The notes: generated by a model not told the origin, from the letters alone. A stretch of DNA of 12,062 nt from Acidobacteriaceae bacterium (GCA_003165855.1 PMXH01000305.1:4516-16577), one strand, 5' to 3'. Positions 1 to 7,143 are shown, counted from the stretch's first letter. A program made the numbers and translations.

Positions 1-1900
1 GGGCGGCGCGCTCAACGGTGGCTCCCAGTCGGGAGACGATGATTTCCACCACCAGGAGATCGTCCTTCGTAAAGGCGTCCTGCTGCGCCCGGTAGAGCGC
101 CACCACAGCAGCCACTCCCGTATCCCCTTCGAGCGGTACGGCGAGGACAGAACGGAGCGTGCTGTACTGCGTGGAATTGTTGAGGTATCCAGGTTCTACT
201 GACGGATTGCCATTCAAGATGGGCTTGTGATTTTGAGCCACCCAACCAGACAGACCTTCGCCGAGCGGAGTCCGCAAAGAAGAAAATAGGCGGAAGTTTT
301 CGCCGCTGACAAACTCTGGAACCAGGACATTGCCCTTGAGAAGGTAAATCGCCATAGAATCGTGAGGTACAAGACGCTTCAGGCGAGCCGCCAGCAGCGA
401 AAGTGTGTCATCGAGGCTGAGAGAACCGCCAAGTTCGTGGCTGAGTTCGGTGAGTGTCTGCGCCTGGCGGCGGGCCGCAGCCAGGCGTTCCAGGGAATTC
501 GCGCCTGGCGATGGCGACTGGGACGCTGCGGAGGCGGCAGAAGCGGCGAAACCGGCGTCGGGAGCAAGACCTCGCTCCACCTTGATGTCGGTCGAAAGTT
601 TCGGCAGAGATTGCAACGGCTGCAGGCGGGCGAGTTTCTCCCACTCTACGTAGCGACGTTGCAGAATGGCGACTACTCGAGGATCAAACGCCGCGCCGGC
701 TTCGGATGCGATCTTAGCCATCGCTTCATCGAGCGGCAAGGCGTTGCGGTACTGGCGGTCAGAAGCGAGTGCGTCAAGGCAGTCGACGATGGAGAGGATG
801 CGAGCGCCAATCGGAATTTTCTCCCCGGCCAACCCGTTTGGATAGCCGCTGCCGTCCCATTTCTCGTGGTGAGCCCGCACGATAGGCACTACAGGGTAGG
901 GGAAGTCGACCTGTTCGAGAATCTCCGCTCCCACGATGGGATGGATCTTCATCTTGTCGAATTCTTCGGGGGTGAGCCTGCCCGGCTTAGAGATGATGTG
1001 CTCGGGAACCGCGAGCTTTCCGATATCGTGGAGAACGGAAGCGGCGCGTAGCGCCTCCGTTTCGTCCCCGCTCAAGTCAAGCTCTTTTGCCAGTTCCATG
1101 GCATAGACCCGCACTCGTTGGAGATGCTGGCCGGTGGTTTGATCTTTGGCCTCGATGGCCAGCGCTAGAGCCTCGATGGTGCGCAGGTGAAGATTCGAGA
1201 CCTCCTCGGCGTGCTTTTTCTCGGTTTCGAGCTTGCCCATGTAGAGGCGATAGGAACGATACATCAGGTAGATCGGCGGCAGGACCAGCAGCGCCGATTG
1301 CCACCCGATATGCCGGTTCAGGAAACTCACCAAACCGGCAACGGCCGCTCCCACCATGTAGTAGGGAAAGGCCCAGAGATAGGAGTCGGTCCAGACCTTG
1401 GAAAACGGTTTGTCTTCCGTCAGTCCGATGATGATGGATGTAGCCAGCGTATTCACTCCAAAAAGAGTAACTGCGGCCATCGCCAGCGCGAGCGCGCCGG
1501 GTCTACCGAGGATGTGCACGCAGGTAAGCTGGTACGCCCAGTAGGCTGCGGTACCCGAAACCGTTACTTGCGACAGATTAAACAGAAGCTGGATCGGGCG
1601 CAGACTTCGAGCTGGCTTCCAATAGAACTGGCCCAGGGTGCTGACCAGCCCGATCAGCAAGGTCTCGGGGAAACTCATTTCCAAAATGCTCAGCAGTGTG
1701 AACAGGAAGCTTACAGACAGCGTTCCGCCGGGCAGACTTACCTTGAGCGGGGACGCAAGGAGAGCGGCGGCCAGGTAACAAACGAACTTGACTTGGTCAC
1801 TGGAGTGCCAGTGCGCCGACGCGAGTGCGCAGGAACCTAGCGCCGCTAGCACCATTCCGGCGATAAACACACGTGTGCCAATTTGGCGAGTCCCTGACAT
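1..1900 (-). CDS. Membrane HD-GYP/GAF c-di-GMP signalling protein (3' end cut by window edge)
   Basis: I read this frame from ATG at 1900 through the left edge without a stop: 633 residues are visible and the C-terminus is missing. Residues ~8-215 are strongly hydrophobic with several membrane segments, like the integral-membrane sensory regions of diguanylate cyclase/phosphodiesterase proteins. A short coiled segment leads into an HD-GYP domain (~235-420): LHDIGK with metal-binding H291-D292, then HHEKWDGSGYP with GYP at 352-354, then GLAGEKIP and DRQYR. The catalytic motifs look intact, so hydrolysis of cyclic di-GMP is expected. An Ala/Ser/Pro-rich linker (~445-470) is followed by a GAF domain (~480-630) containing GEGLSGWVA. 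In relatives a further output domain such as GGDEF may follow, but it would lie outside the window. A Shine-Dalgarno-like GAAGGA lies 8 bases before the ATG. It is transcribed divergently from the peptidase at 2158. The family is certain; the signal sensed is unknown. Confidence 0.9.
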   Translation of the reverse strand, partial: MSGTRQIGTRVFIAGMVLAALGSCALASAHWHSSDQVKFVCYLAAALLASPLKVSLPGGTLSVSFLFTLLSILEMSFPETLLIGLVSTLGQFYWKPARSLRPIQLLFNLSQVTVSGTAAYWAYQLTCVHILGRPGALALAMAAVTLFGVNTLATSIIIGLTEDKPFSKVWTDSYLWAFPYYMVGAAVAGLVSFLNRHIGWQSALLVLPPIYLMYRSYRLYMGKLETEKKHAEEVSNLHLRTIEALALAIEAKDQTTGQHLQRVRVYAMELAKELDLSGDETEALRAASVLHDIGKLAVPEHIISKPGRLTPEEFDKMKIHPIVGAEILEQVDFPYPVVPIVRAHHEKWDGSGYPNGLAGEKIPIGARILSIVDCLDALASDRQYRNALPLDEAMAKIASEAGAAFDPRVVAILQRRYVEWEKLARLQPLQSLPKLSTDIKVERGLAPDAGFAASAASAASQSPSPGANSLERLAAARRQAQTLTELSHELGGSLSLDDTLSLLAARLKRLVPHDSMAIYLLKGNVLVPEFVSGENFRLFSSLRTPLGEGLSGWVAQNHKPILNGNPSVEPGYLNNSTQYSTLRSVLAVPLEGDTGVAAVVALYRAQQDAFTKDDLLVVEIIVSRLGATVERAA

Positions 1901-1978
1901 AAGGAGGTTCCTTCAATTTTGCTATCAAGCGTGACTCACTTCATCCCAAAAGCGACATCACATGGTTACCATCGTGCC

Positions 1979-2024
1979 TGGGACAGGTTGTCCCAAGGGC
2001 GCGGAGCTGGGACAAAGTGTCGCG
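1979..2024. promoter_or_regulatory. Tandem inverted-repeat operator (two TGGGACA-N3-TGTCCCA elements)
   Basis: Copy A (1979-1995) is TGGGACAGGTTGTCCCA, a perfect 7-3-7 inverted repeat. Copy B (2008-2024) is TGGGACAAAGTGTCGCG: its left arm is identical and its right arm matches 5 of 7. The copies start 29 bp apart, near three helical turns. They lie in the divergent region, roughly 95-125 bp upstream of the start site implied by the sigma-54 promoter at 2084-2099. Size, dyad symmetry, tandem arrangement and distance fit upstream activating sites for a dimeric NtrC-type enhancer-binding protein. I do not recognise the motif as the site of a named regulator. It could also control the divergent HD-GYP gene, whose start codon is ~80 bp away. 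Confidence 0.65.
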
Positions 2025-2083
2025 ACCGCAAGGCGTTTGGAGTCGCTAAGCTGCTGATAAATAGGTGTTAAAGCCATCGGAAT

Positions 2084-2099
2084 TGGACCTGCGAATGCA
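2084..2099 (+). promoter_or_regulatory. Sigma-54 (RpoN) -24/-12 promoter candidate for the S8 peptidase
   Basis: The sequence TGGACC-TGCGA-ATGCA matches TGGCAC-N5-TTGCW at 8 of 11 fixed positions. It includes the near-invariant GG (2085-2086) and GC (2097-2098) separated by exactly 10 bases. Transcription would start near 2110, leaving a leader of ~48 bases before the ATG at 2158. Tandem dyads at 1979-2024 sit at enhancer distance upstream, and two sigma-54 activators are encoded in the same window. No sigma-70 promoter of comparable quality is visible. Confidence 0.6.
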
Positions 2100-2157
2100 A
2101 TGTTTAGGGCAACGTAGCCTGTGGGGTGTGTGCGGGCGTGCACAAAGTGGGGGGCCA

Positions 2158-3861
2158 ATGAAGAGATTTGCGCTTGTTCTGCTCCTGGTCGCAGGGACGC
2201 TGACCTATGCCGACGACTCCAAAGTGTCGCCGGACCTGAAGACATCCAATGCATCCAATGTGAGGGTTGTGATCCAGTACAATCAGGCCCCTGGGGTCCT
2301 CGACCTACAGTTGCTCGGAAGCTTGGGATCCATTCTGAACTCTTTGCCACTGGTGAATGGCGTGGTGGCGCAGTTGCCGCTATCGAACATTCTATCGCTG
2401 TCGAATCAGGCGAATGTGAAGTACATCAGCCTGGATCGGCTGTTGGCGCCGAACCTGAGCAATGCGGCGCCGGCGATCAATGCCTATGCCGCGTGGCAAT
2501 CGGGTTACACCGGGGAAGGCATTGGAGTGGCGCTGATCGACAGTGGAGTAAGCAGCCATCCCGATCTGAACGGTGGATTTCTCGGACTATCCAGAGTGGT
2601 TTGGAACCAGAGCTTTATCTCCGGTAACCTGAGCGCTGCTGACCAGTACGGCCACGGCACGCACGTGGCAGGGCTGATCGCGGGCGATGGCGCCAGTTCG
2701 ACAGGGTCAAAGTATTCGCGGACATTCGAAGGCATCGCGCCGAGCGCGAACCTGGTGAACCTGCGGGTTCTGGACCAGAACGGCGAAGGCAACGACAGCG
2801 CGGTGATCGCGGCTATCAACGAGGCAATCGCGCTGAAGCCGCTGTTCAATATCCGGGTGATAAATCTCTCGCTCGGGCGCGAGGTGTACGAAAGCTACAA
2901 GCTGGATCCCCTTTGTCAGGCGGTAGAAGCGGCGTGGAAGAGCGGAATCGTAGTGGTGGTCTCAGCCGGAAATAACGGCCGCACACAGGCGAGCGACGGC
3001 TACGGGACGGTGACGTCTCCGGGCAACGATCCCTACGTGATCACGGTCGGCGCGATGAAGCCGATGGGAACGCCGACGCGCTTGGACGACGTGATCGCCA
3101 GCTACAGCTCAAAAGGGCCTACGGCAGGGGACGCAGTGGTGAAGCCCGACGTCGTGGCTCCGGGAAACCTGCTGGTGTCGCTGGAGTCGCCAAACTCCAC
3201 CCTGTATAACGAGTTTCCCGCCAACCAGGTTCCGTACAGCTACTACGTGAACGGAGGAAATAACGCATCATCGTCCAGCTACTTCACTTTGAGTGGAACC
3301 AGTATGGCGGCGGGCGTGGTCAGCGGAGCCGTAGCGGACCTGCTGCAGAAGACTCCCAGCCTCAATCCCGATCAAGTGAAAGCGCGGCTGATGAAAACAG
3401 CCTGGAAGTCATTGCCTGCCTATAGCAGCTATACCGACCCGGTTTCAGGAGTCACCTACACCGACCAGTACGACGTCTTCACCGTCGGTGCGGGCTATGT
3501 GGACCTGGAGGCCGCGCTCGCTAATACCGATTTGGCCAAGGGAACGGCGATGTCTCCGATTGCGACTTTCAATGCGGGTACGAACAGCGTGTACTTGACC
3601 GACGATCCTTCGGCGGTCTGGAACACATCGGCGGCGTGGTCGAATACGGCAGTGTGGGGATTTTCGCAGTTCGTGGTGGGAAGCGAGGCGACAACCGCCA
3701 GTGGAATGGCTTCTCCGCCTTCAGGCAGCAATGCTCTGTGGGGCGGAAATGCTCTGTGGGGTGGTAACGCCTTATGGGGTGGGAATGCCTTATGGGGTGG
3801 GAATGCCTTATGGGGTGGCAATGCCCTCTGGGGCGGAAGCGCACCAAGCGGGGAGAACTAG
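2158..3861 (+). CDS. Secreted S8 (subtilisin-family) serine peptidase with NALWGG-repeat tail
   Basis: This 567-residue subtilase has a signal peptide (MKRFALVLLLVAGTLTYA, then DD), an I9-like propeptide region (~30-108, ending near KYISLDR) and a peptidase domain (~110-485). The catalytic triad is complete: D128 (LIDSGVSSHPDL), H166 (GHGTHVAGLIAG) and S382 (SGTSMAAG), with the oxyanion Asn at N272 (SAGNNG). It should be an exported endopeptidase. The C-terminus (~505-567) is rich in Trp, Gly, Asn and Ala, with degenerate AVW/AAW elements before six exact NALWGG units and a SAPSGEN end. I chose ATG 2158 because it gives a standard signal peptide. The frame is open from an ATG at 2065, but that start lies upstream of the sigma-54 element and would bury the signal peptide. 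The ribosome site is only a G-run (GTGGGGGG). The gene is convergent with the regulator at 3908-5356. Confidence 0.95.
   Translation: MKRFALVLLLVAGTLTYADDSKVSPDLKTSNASNVRVVIQYNQAPGVLDLQLLGSLGSILNSLPLVNGVVAQLPLSNILSLSNQANVKYISLDRLLAPNLSNAAPAINAYAAWQSGYTGEGIGVALIDSGVSSHPDLNGGFLGLSRVVWNQSFISGNLSAADQYGHGTHVAGLIAGDGASSTGSKYSRTFEGIAPSANLVNLRVLDQNGEGNDSAVIAAINEAIALKPLFNIRVINLSLGREVYESYKLDPLCQAVEAAWKSGIVVVVSAGNNGRTQASDGYGTVTSPGNDPYVITVGAMKPMGTPTRLDDVIASYSSKGPTAGDAVVKPDVVAPGNLLVSLESPNSTLYNEFPANQVPYSYYVNGGNNASSSSYFTLSGTSMAAGVVSGAVADLLQKTPSLNPDQVKARLMKTAWKSLPAYSSYTDPVSGVTYTDQYDVFTVGAGYVDLEAALANTDLAKGTAMSPIATFNAGTNSVYLTDDPSAVWNTSAAWSNTAVWGFSQFVVGSEATTASGMASPPSGSNALWGGNALWGGNALWGGNALWGGNALWGGNALWGGSAPSGEN
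3730..3837 (+). repeat. Six tandem 18-bp repeats encoding NALWGG
   Basis: Six contiguous in-frame 18-bp units (3730, 3748, 3766, 3784, 3802, 3820) each encode NALWGG, covering residues 525-560 of the S8 peptidase. Protein identity is perfect, while the DNA varies at wobble positions. Units 4 and 5 differ only at the last base, implying recent duplication. Units 3-5 use TTA for Leu, whereas units 1-2 use CTG and unit 6 CTC. Unit length is a multiple of three, so copy-number change by slippage would keep the frame. Confidence 0.97.
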
Positions 3862-3907
3862 AACCGAGTCCAAGGTGGAACTTGCAGAGCCTGGCTACCC
3901 GATGCCC

Positions 3908-5356
3908 CTAATCCGACGCCTTCGCTTTGAGCCGTCGCAGCAGCGAGGTGGGATGAATGCCGAGAATCCGGGCGGCCGCCGTTTTATTGTTGCCGGTTGC
4001 AGCTAAGACTTGTTCGATGTAGTGATCTTCCAGCGCTCGCAGACTGAGGAACTGGTCTCCGGTCGGAGAAATGTCGACGGTAGAGAACGCTTCACTGGCT
4101 TTCTTCTCGACCTCTTGATCGCGAATCTCTTCTGGAAGATTGCCCGCCTCAATCTCGCCTTCCGTGTTGAGGATCATGGTGCGCTCCAGCACATTCCTCA
4201 ATTCCCGGATGTTGCCGGGCCAGGGATACTGCTCCAGCAGATCAGCCGCGGCCGGACTGAATCCGGTGAAGTTCTTTTTCAATTCGAGGTTGAGCTGCTG
4301 CACAATCTCCAGCGCCAGCGGCACAATATCCTCTTTGCGCTCACGCAGCGGCGGAATGTACAGCTGCACCACATTCAGGCGATAGTAAAGGTCTTCCCGA
4401 AATCGCCCCTGGCTGATGGCGTTTCGTAGCACGTCATTGGTTGCCGCGATCAACCGGATATTGACTTTGATCGTGCTCGTCCCGCCCAGCCGCATGAAGG
4501 TCCCTTCCTCAAGTACCCGCAGCATCTTGGCTTGCACGCTGGCCGACATATTGGCGATTTCGTCAAGAAACACGGTACCGCCGCTGGCCCGCTCCAGCAG
4601 ACCCTCCTTGCGACGGCGAGCGTCAGTGAATGCTCCAGGCTCGTAGCCGAAAAGCTCGCTTTCCAAAAGCGCATCGGGAAGGGAAGCGCAATTGATCTCG
4701 AGCAATGGCATGGACGTGCGTGGGCTGGCATAGTGAATCGCTCGGGCGAGCACCCCTTTGCCCGTGCCACTCTCGCCCTGGATCATGATCGTGGTACGGT
4801 CGGTTTCGGCGGCCTTGCGGGCCATCTCCAACATCTTGATAGTGGCGGGATTCTGCGTGACCACGCGTCCAAAGTTGTAGCGTCCCCTTTCCGATTCCAC
4901 CGAATCGCGCACTCGCACTCGTAAAGCCAGCACCTCGGCCGCGCGCTCCAGCACCGTCATCATGTCGTCCAGAGGAAAGGGCTTGACCAGATAGTCGAAG
5001 GCGCCCACCTTCATCGCTTCCACGGCACGCTCCACAAGATGATAGGCGCTCATCACGATTACGATCGCGTTCGGCTTCGCCTCTTTGATTTGGCGCAGCA
5101 CTTCGATCCCATCGATGCCGGGCAGGACGATGTCCAGCAAAATAAGATCCGGTTGCTCATCGTGAAAGAGCTTCAAACCGTCCTCGCCGGAGAGAGCGGT
5201 GAATACTTCAAATCCCTCCTGGCGCAAACCACGCGAGATGGTACGGAGCGTGAGCTCTTCGTCATCGATGATCAAGGTGGAGTAGGGCATATTCGCTCGC
5301 GAGCCTGAACCCAGCTCTTTGGTCAACGTTCCTGCAGCAGTATCTGGCTGGCTCAT
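3908..5356 (-). CDS. NtrC-type sigma-54 response regulator with a GAFTDA variant loop
   Basis: This 482-residue protein has three domains. The receiver (~25-140) has acidic pocket D31/D32, phospho-acceptor D75 (LLDIVLPG), S103 and K125. The AAA+ sigma-54 interaction domain (~165-395) has Walker A GESGTGKG at 194-201 and Walker B VFLDEI at 262-267. A Fis-type helix-turn-helix (~440-480) contains GNNKTAAARILGIHPTSLLRRL. The sigma-54 contact loop reads GAFTDA (241-246) instead of GAFTGA. About 22 residues precede the usual receiver start, so Met23 (MPYSTLIIDDEE) is a possible alternative, though neither start has a strong ribosome site. The gene begins 9 bp after the kinase at 5366-6457, its probable partner. 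It should activate sigma-54 promoters on phosphorylation. It is convergent with the peptidase gene, whose promoter region carries a sigma-54 element and dyads, making that gene a candidate target (inference). Confidence 0.95.
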   Translation of the reverse strand: MSQPDTAAGTLTKELGSGSRANMPYSTLIIDDEELTLRTISRGLRQEGFEVFTALSGEDGLKLFHDEQPDLILLDIVLPGIDGIEVLRQIKEAKPNAIVIVMSAYHLVERAVEAMKVGAFDYLVKPFPLDDMMTVLERAAEVLALRVRVRDSVESERGRYNFGRVVTQNPATIKMLEMARKAAETDRTTIMIQGESGTGKGVLARAIHYASPRTSMPLLEINCASLPDALLESELFGYEPGAFTDARRRKEGLLERASGGTVFLDEIANMSASVQAKMLRVLEEGTFMRLGGTSTIKVNIRLIAATNDVLRNAISQGRFREDLYYRLNVVQLYIPPLRERKEDIVPLALEIVQQLNLELKKNFTGFSPAAADLLEQYPWPGNIRELRNVLERTMILNTEGEIEAGNLPEEIRDQEVEKKASEAFSTVDISPTGDQFLSLRALEDHYIEQVLAATGNNKTAAARILGIHPTSLLRRLKAKASD

Positions 5357-5365
5357 GCAAGACTC

Positions 5366-6457
5366 TTAAACCACGATTTCAGATTGCTCCTTAACTTGGT
5401 GTGATTCTTCCTGCCGAATGGGCAGCTTGATCGTTACGGTGGTCCCACGGTTCAACACACTGTCGATTCGAATCTCGCCCTGGTTTCTTCGCACATAGGT
5501 TGCACTAATGCTGAGCCCAAGCCCGGTGCCTTTGCCGTGCTTGGTAGTAAAGAAAGGTTCAAACACATGCGGCAGAATATCGGGCGGGATGCCGCAGCCG
5601 GTGTCGCTGACCCGGATTTCGATGCTCTCCACCGAAGCCGGCTTGCTGGCGGAAATGGTGATACGTCCGCCGTCCGGAGTTGCTTCCGCCGCATTGATCA
5701 GCAGATTCATCAGCACCTGCGATAGTTGATTGGAATCCACCAGGATGCGGGGCAAGTCCTCGGGAACCAGGTTCTCCGCTCGCTTGCCGCGCAGCGCAGG
5801 CTGGCCTTCGAGAAAGTTGAGCGTATCCGCCGCCAAACGATGCAGGTTCAGATTGCTCAACACCAGTGGGCCAGGACGGGCGTAATTGACCAGTCCGCGT
5901 AACGTCGCGGAAATACGCTTCGTGCCGGCAATGCATTGTTCGACTTCCCAGCGCTGCTCGGGATCGCTGGCGCTCTTCAATTCGAGTTCCAGGTGCGAAA
6001 GAATGCCGAGCAATGGATTGTTAATCCCGTGCACCGCGCCCAGAGCTAGTTGCGCCAGAGTAGAGTACTTTTCGTATTCGGCGAGCTGAGCCTGGAACTG
6101 GAACTTCTCCTTATTCAACTCACGATCTTCGTACAAGCGGCGAAAAATCTCCTCCTGCGCCTGATGACGCTCCCGCTCCACCTGCTGATTCAGTTCTGTA
6201 GCCTGCTTCAGGGCTTCGCAAACCCGCTCCAATTCAATCCGCTGCAGCCGCCACACGATAAATGTCACTACCAGGGCGACGAAAGTGAGGGGAAGCACGT
6301 AGCGCGCCGGCAGTTCCAGGTACTTGCCTGTCGTCCCAAGCATCGGTGCAAGGTTCCGGGAAAAAATCGGCGCAAAGTTGCCTGACACGTCCAAGCAAGC
6401 GCGCGCCTCTAGCCATTGCGGATGCATCCTCGTATAGCATGAGGCGGACCCTACCAC
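5366..6457 (-). CDS. Membrane-anchored histidine kinase without a sensor domain (HisKA/HATPase_c)
   Basis: The long form is 363 residues from a GTG at 6457. One membrane segment (~53-70) is followed by a charged, probably coiled-coil helix (~71-132), the dimerisation/phospho-acceptor domain and the ATPase domain. Kinase boxes visible are AVHGINNPL (H143), the N box with NLLINAAEA, DTGCGIP, FEPFFTT and GKGTGLGLS. There is no PAS, GAF, HAMP or sizeable periplasmic domain, so the signal must arrive through the membrane helix, the coiled coil or a partner protein. The residue after the phospho-acceptor His is Gly144 where NtrB-like kinases normally have Glu or Asp. The start is uncertain: ATG codons at 6427 and 6343 are alternatives, and the last, with GGAA upstream, would still keep the membrane segment. 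It should phosphorylate the regulator that begins 9 bp downstream. Confidence 0.9.
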   Translation of the reverse strand: MVGSASCYTRMHPQWLEARACLDVSGNFAPIFSRNLAPMLGTTGKYLELPARYVLPLTFVALVVTFIVWRLQRIELERVCEALKQATELNQQVERERHQAQEEIFRRLYEDRELNKEKFQFQAQLAEYEKYSTLAQLALGAVHGINNPLLGILSHLELELKSASDPEQRWEVEQCIAGTKRISATLRGLVNYARPGPLVLSNLNLHRLAADTLNFLEGQPALRGKRAENLVPEDLPRILVDSNQLSQVLMNLLINAAEATPDGGRITISASKPASVESIEIRVSDTGCGIPPDILPHVFEPFFTTKHGKGTGLGLSISATYVRRNQGEIRIDSVLNRGTTVTIKLPIRQEESHQVKEQSEIVV

Positions 6458-6461
6458 GCCG

Positions 6462-6479
6462 CAGTGACGGCGGTCACTG
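6462..6479. promoter_or_regulatory. Perfect 7-4-7 inverted repeat upstream of the second kinase
   Basis: CAGTGAC-GGCG-GTCACTG is an 18-bp perfect dyad in the 131-bp gap between the archaemetzincin stop and the GTG at 6457. It could be a protein-binding operator. In the minus-strand transcript it could also form a 7-bp hairpin with a 4-base loop just before the proposed GTG. No U-tract follows, so it is not a classical terminator. It does not resemble the TGGGACA/TGTCCCA dyads at 1979-2024. Confidence 0.45.
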
Positions 6480-6588
6480 TCTTGGGGTCAGGGCGGGTGC
6501 AGACGCTGTTCCTATGGGTACCAACGGATACTTGCCCCGCGTGTACCGCAGGCGTGTGGTCAGCCTCTAGGAGGTGGGTTCCATGATT

Positions 6589-7143
6589 TCAGTAGTTTCT
6601 GGCCGACGAAACTCGCGTCACAGGTGTGGTCGCGGCGCGGCAAGGTGTGCACAACGCGCTTTCCTTCAGGTCGATCCACTCCACGGCGTGGGAAGATGCC
6701 ATCACACACCGGTAGTCTTCGCAGTGAGTCAAGTTTAGGGTGTGTCCCACTTCGTGAACCGCCTCTTTGATCAGGCGCTGGCGAAACAAATCATGGTCGG
6801 AGGGAAGGCCATAGAATTCCTGCCGCAGCCGGTGCGCTGAGACCACCGCGCAGGGGCCTCCCATCTGCGCCTCGCCGAAAACAAAAGTAAGAATCGGAAT
6901 GTACAGATCCACGGCGCTTACGCCCAGCACCCGCCAGGAGTCCGGCGTGAGAAAACTCTGCATGCGATGCAGGATTTCCGAGGAGTGATACTGCTGCCGC
7001 TCTCCATGGAACGCGAACTCCGGATCCAGACGGACTGGCAGCACTTTGCAGGGTATACAGAGAATTTCTTCGACGGCAGGCCGTATGTCCTTCAACAGCC
7101 CATCATCCACATTCCCGATCGGCAGCAATTGCAGTAGCTTCAT
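6589..7143 (-). CDS. amzA: Archaemetzincin (family M54 zinc metalloprotease)
   Basis: This is a 184-residue soluble protein with no signal peptide or membrane segment. The active site is HEVGHTLNLTHCEDYRCVM: zinc ligands H130, H134 and H140, and catalytic Glu131. It is followed by the archaemetzincin cysteine set C141, C146, the Met148 of CxM, and C165/C168 (CTPC). In known archaemetzincins these cysteines bind a second, structural zinc. Length and motif order fit the family, so a zinc aminopeptidase/peptidase role is the expected one; substrates in bacteria are not known. The usual Gly in HExxHxxGxxH is Asn137 here. The gene starts 9 bp after the NtrC-type regulator at 7153-8514 with only a weak ribosome site, so it is probably co-transcribed with the redox two-component operon. 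Family assignment is firm; biological role is unknown. Confidence 0.92.
   Translation of the reverse strand: MKLLQLLPIGNVDDGLLKDIRPAVEEILCIPCKVLPVRLDPEFAFHGERQQYHSSEILHRMQSFLTPDSWRVLGVSAVDLYIPILTFVFGEAQMGGPCAVVSAHRLRQEFYGLPSDHDLFRQRLIKEAVHEVGHTLNLTHCEDYRCVMASSHAVEWIDLKESALCTPCRAATTPVTRVSSARNY

Noticed and set aside
362..1840. Plus-strand open frames at 362-1051 and 1187-1840
   Set aside because: They lie antisense to the HD-GYP/GAF gene, whose minus-strand frame is continuous and carries intact HDIGK and GYP motifs. The plus-strand products are Arg-rich and look like shadow translations.
1962..1972. ATGGTTACCAT odd dyad next to the tandem operators
   Set aside because: A single 5-1-5 dyad of this size is expected by chance, and its sequence is unrelated to the TGGGACA elements.
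2036..2063. Possible sigma-70 promoter (TTTGGA-N16-TAAATA)
   Set aside because: Each hexamer matches only 3 of 6 consensus bases; the sigma-54 element downstream is a much better fit.
2065..2157. Upstream ATG at 2065 as the start of the S8 peptidase
   Set aside because: The extra 31 residues would bury a textbook signal peptide, and the codon lies upstream of the sigma-54 element at 2084-2099. The start at 2158 fits both.
3862..3907. Terminator between the convergent peptidase and regulator genes
   Set aside because: I looked for a stem-loop with a U-tract on either strand in these 46 bases and saw none; termination may be Rho-dependent.
6531..6549. Sigma-54-like element upstream of the second kinase (minus strand)
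   Set aside because: GG-N10-GC spacing is right but only 7 of 11 fixed positions match: the -24 T and C and both -12 T bases are lost. It is too weak to list as a promoter without mapping.
6536..6552. Small hairpin CCCGCG-N5-CGCAGG after the archaemetzincin gene
   Set aside because: The stem is six pairs with one wobble and no following U-tract, so it is not supported as a terminator.
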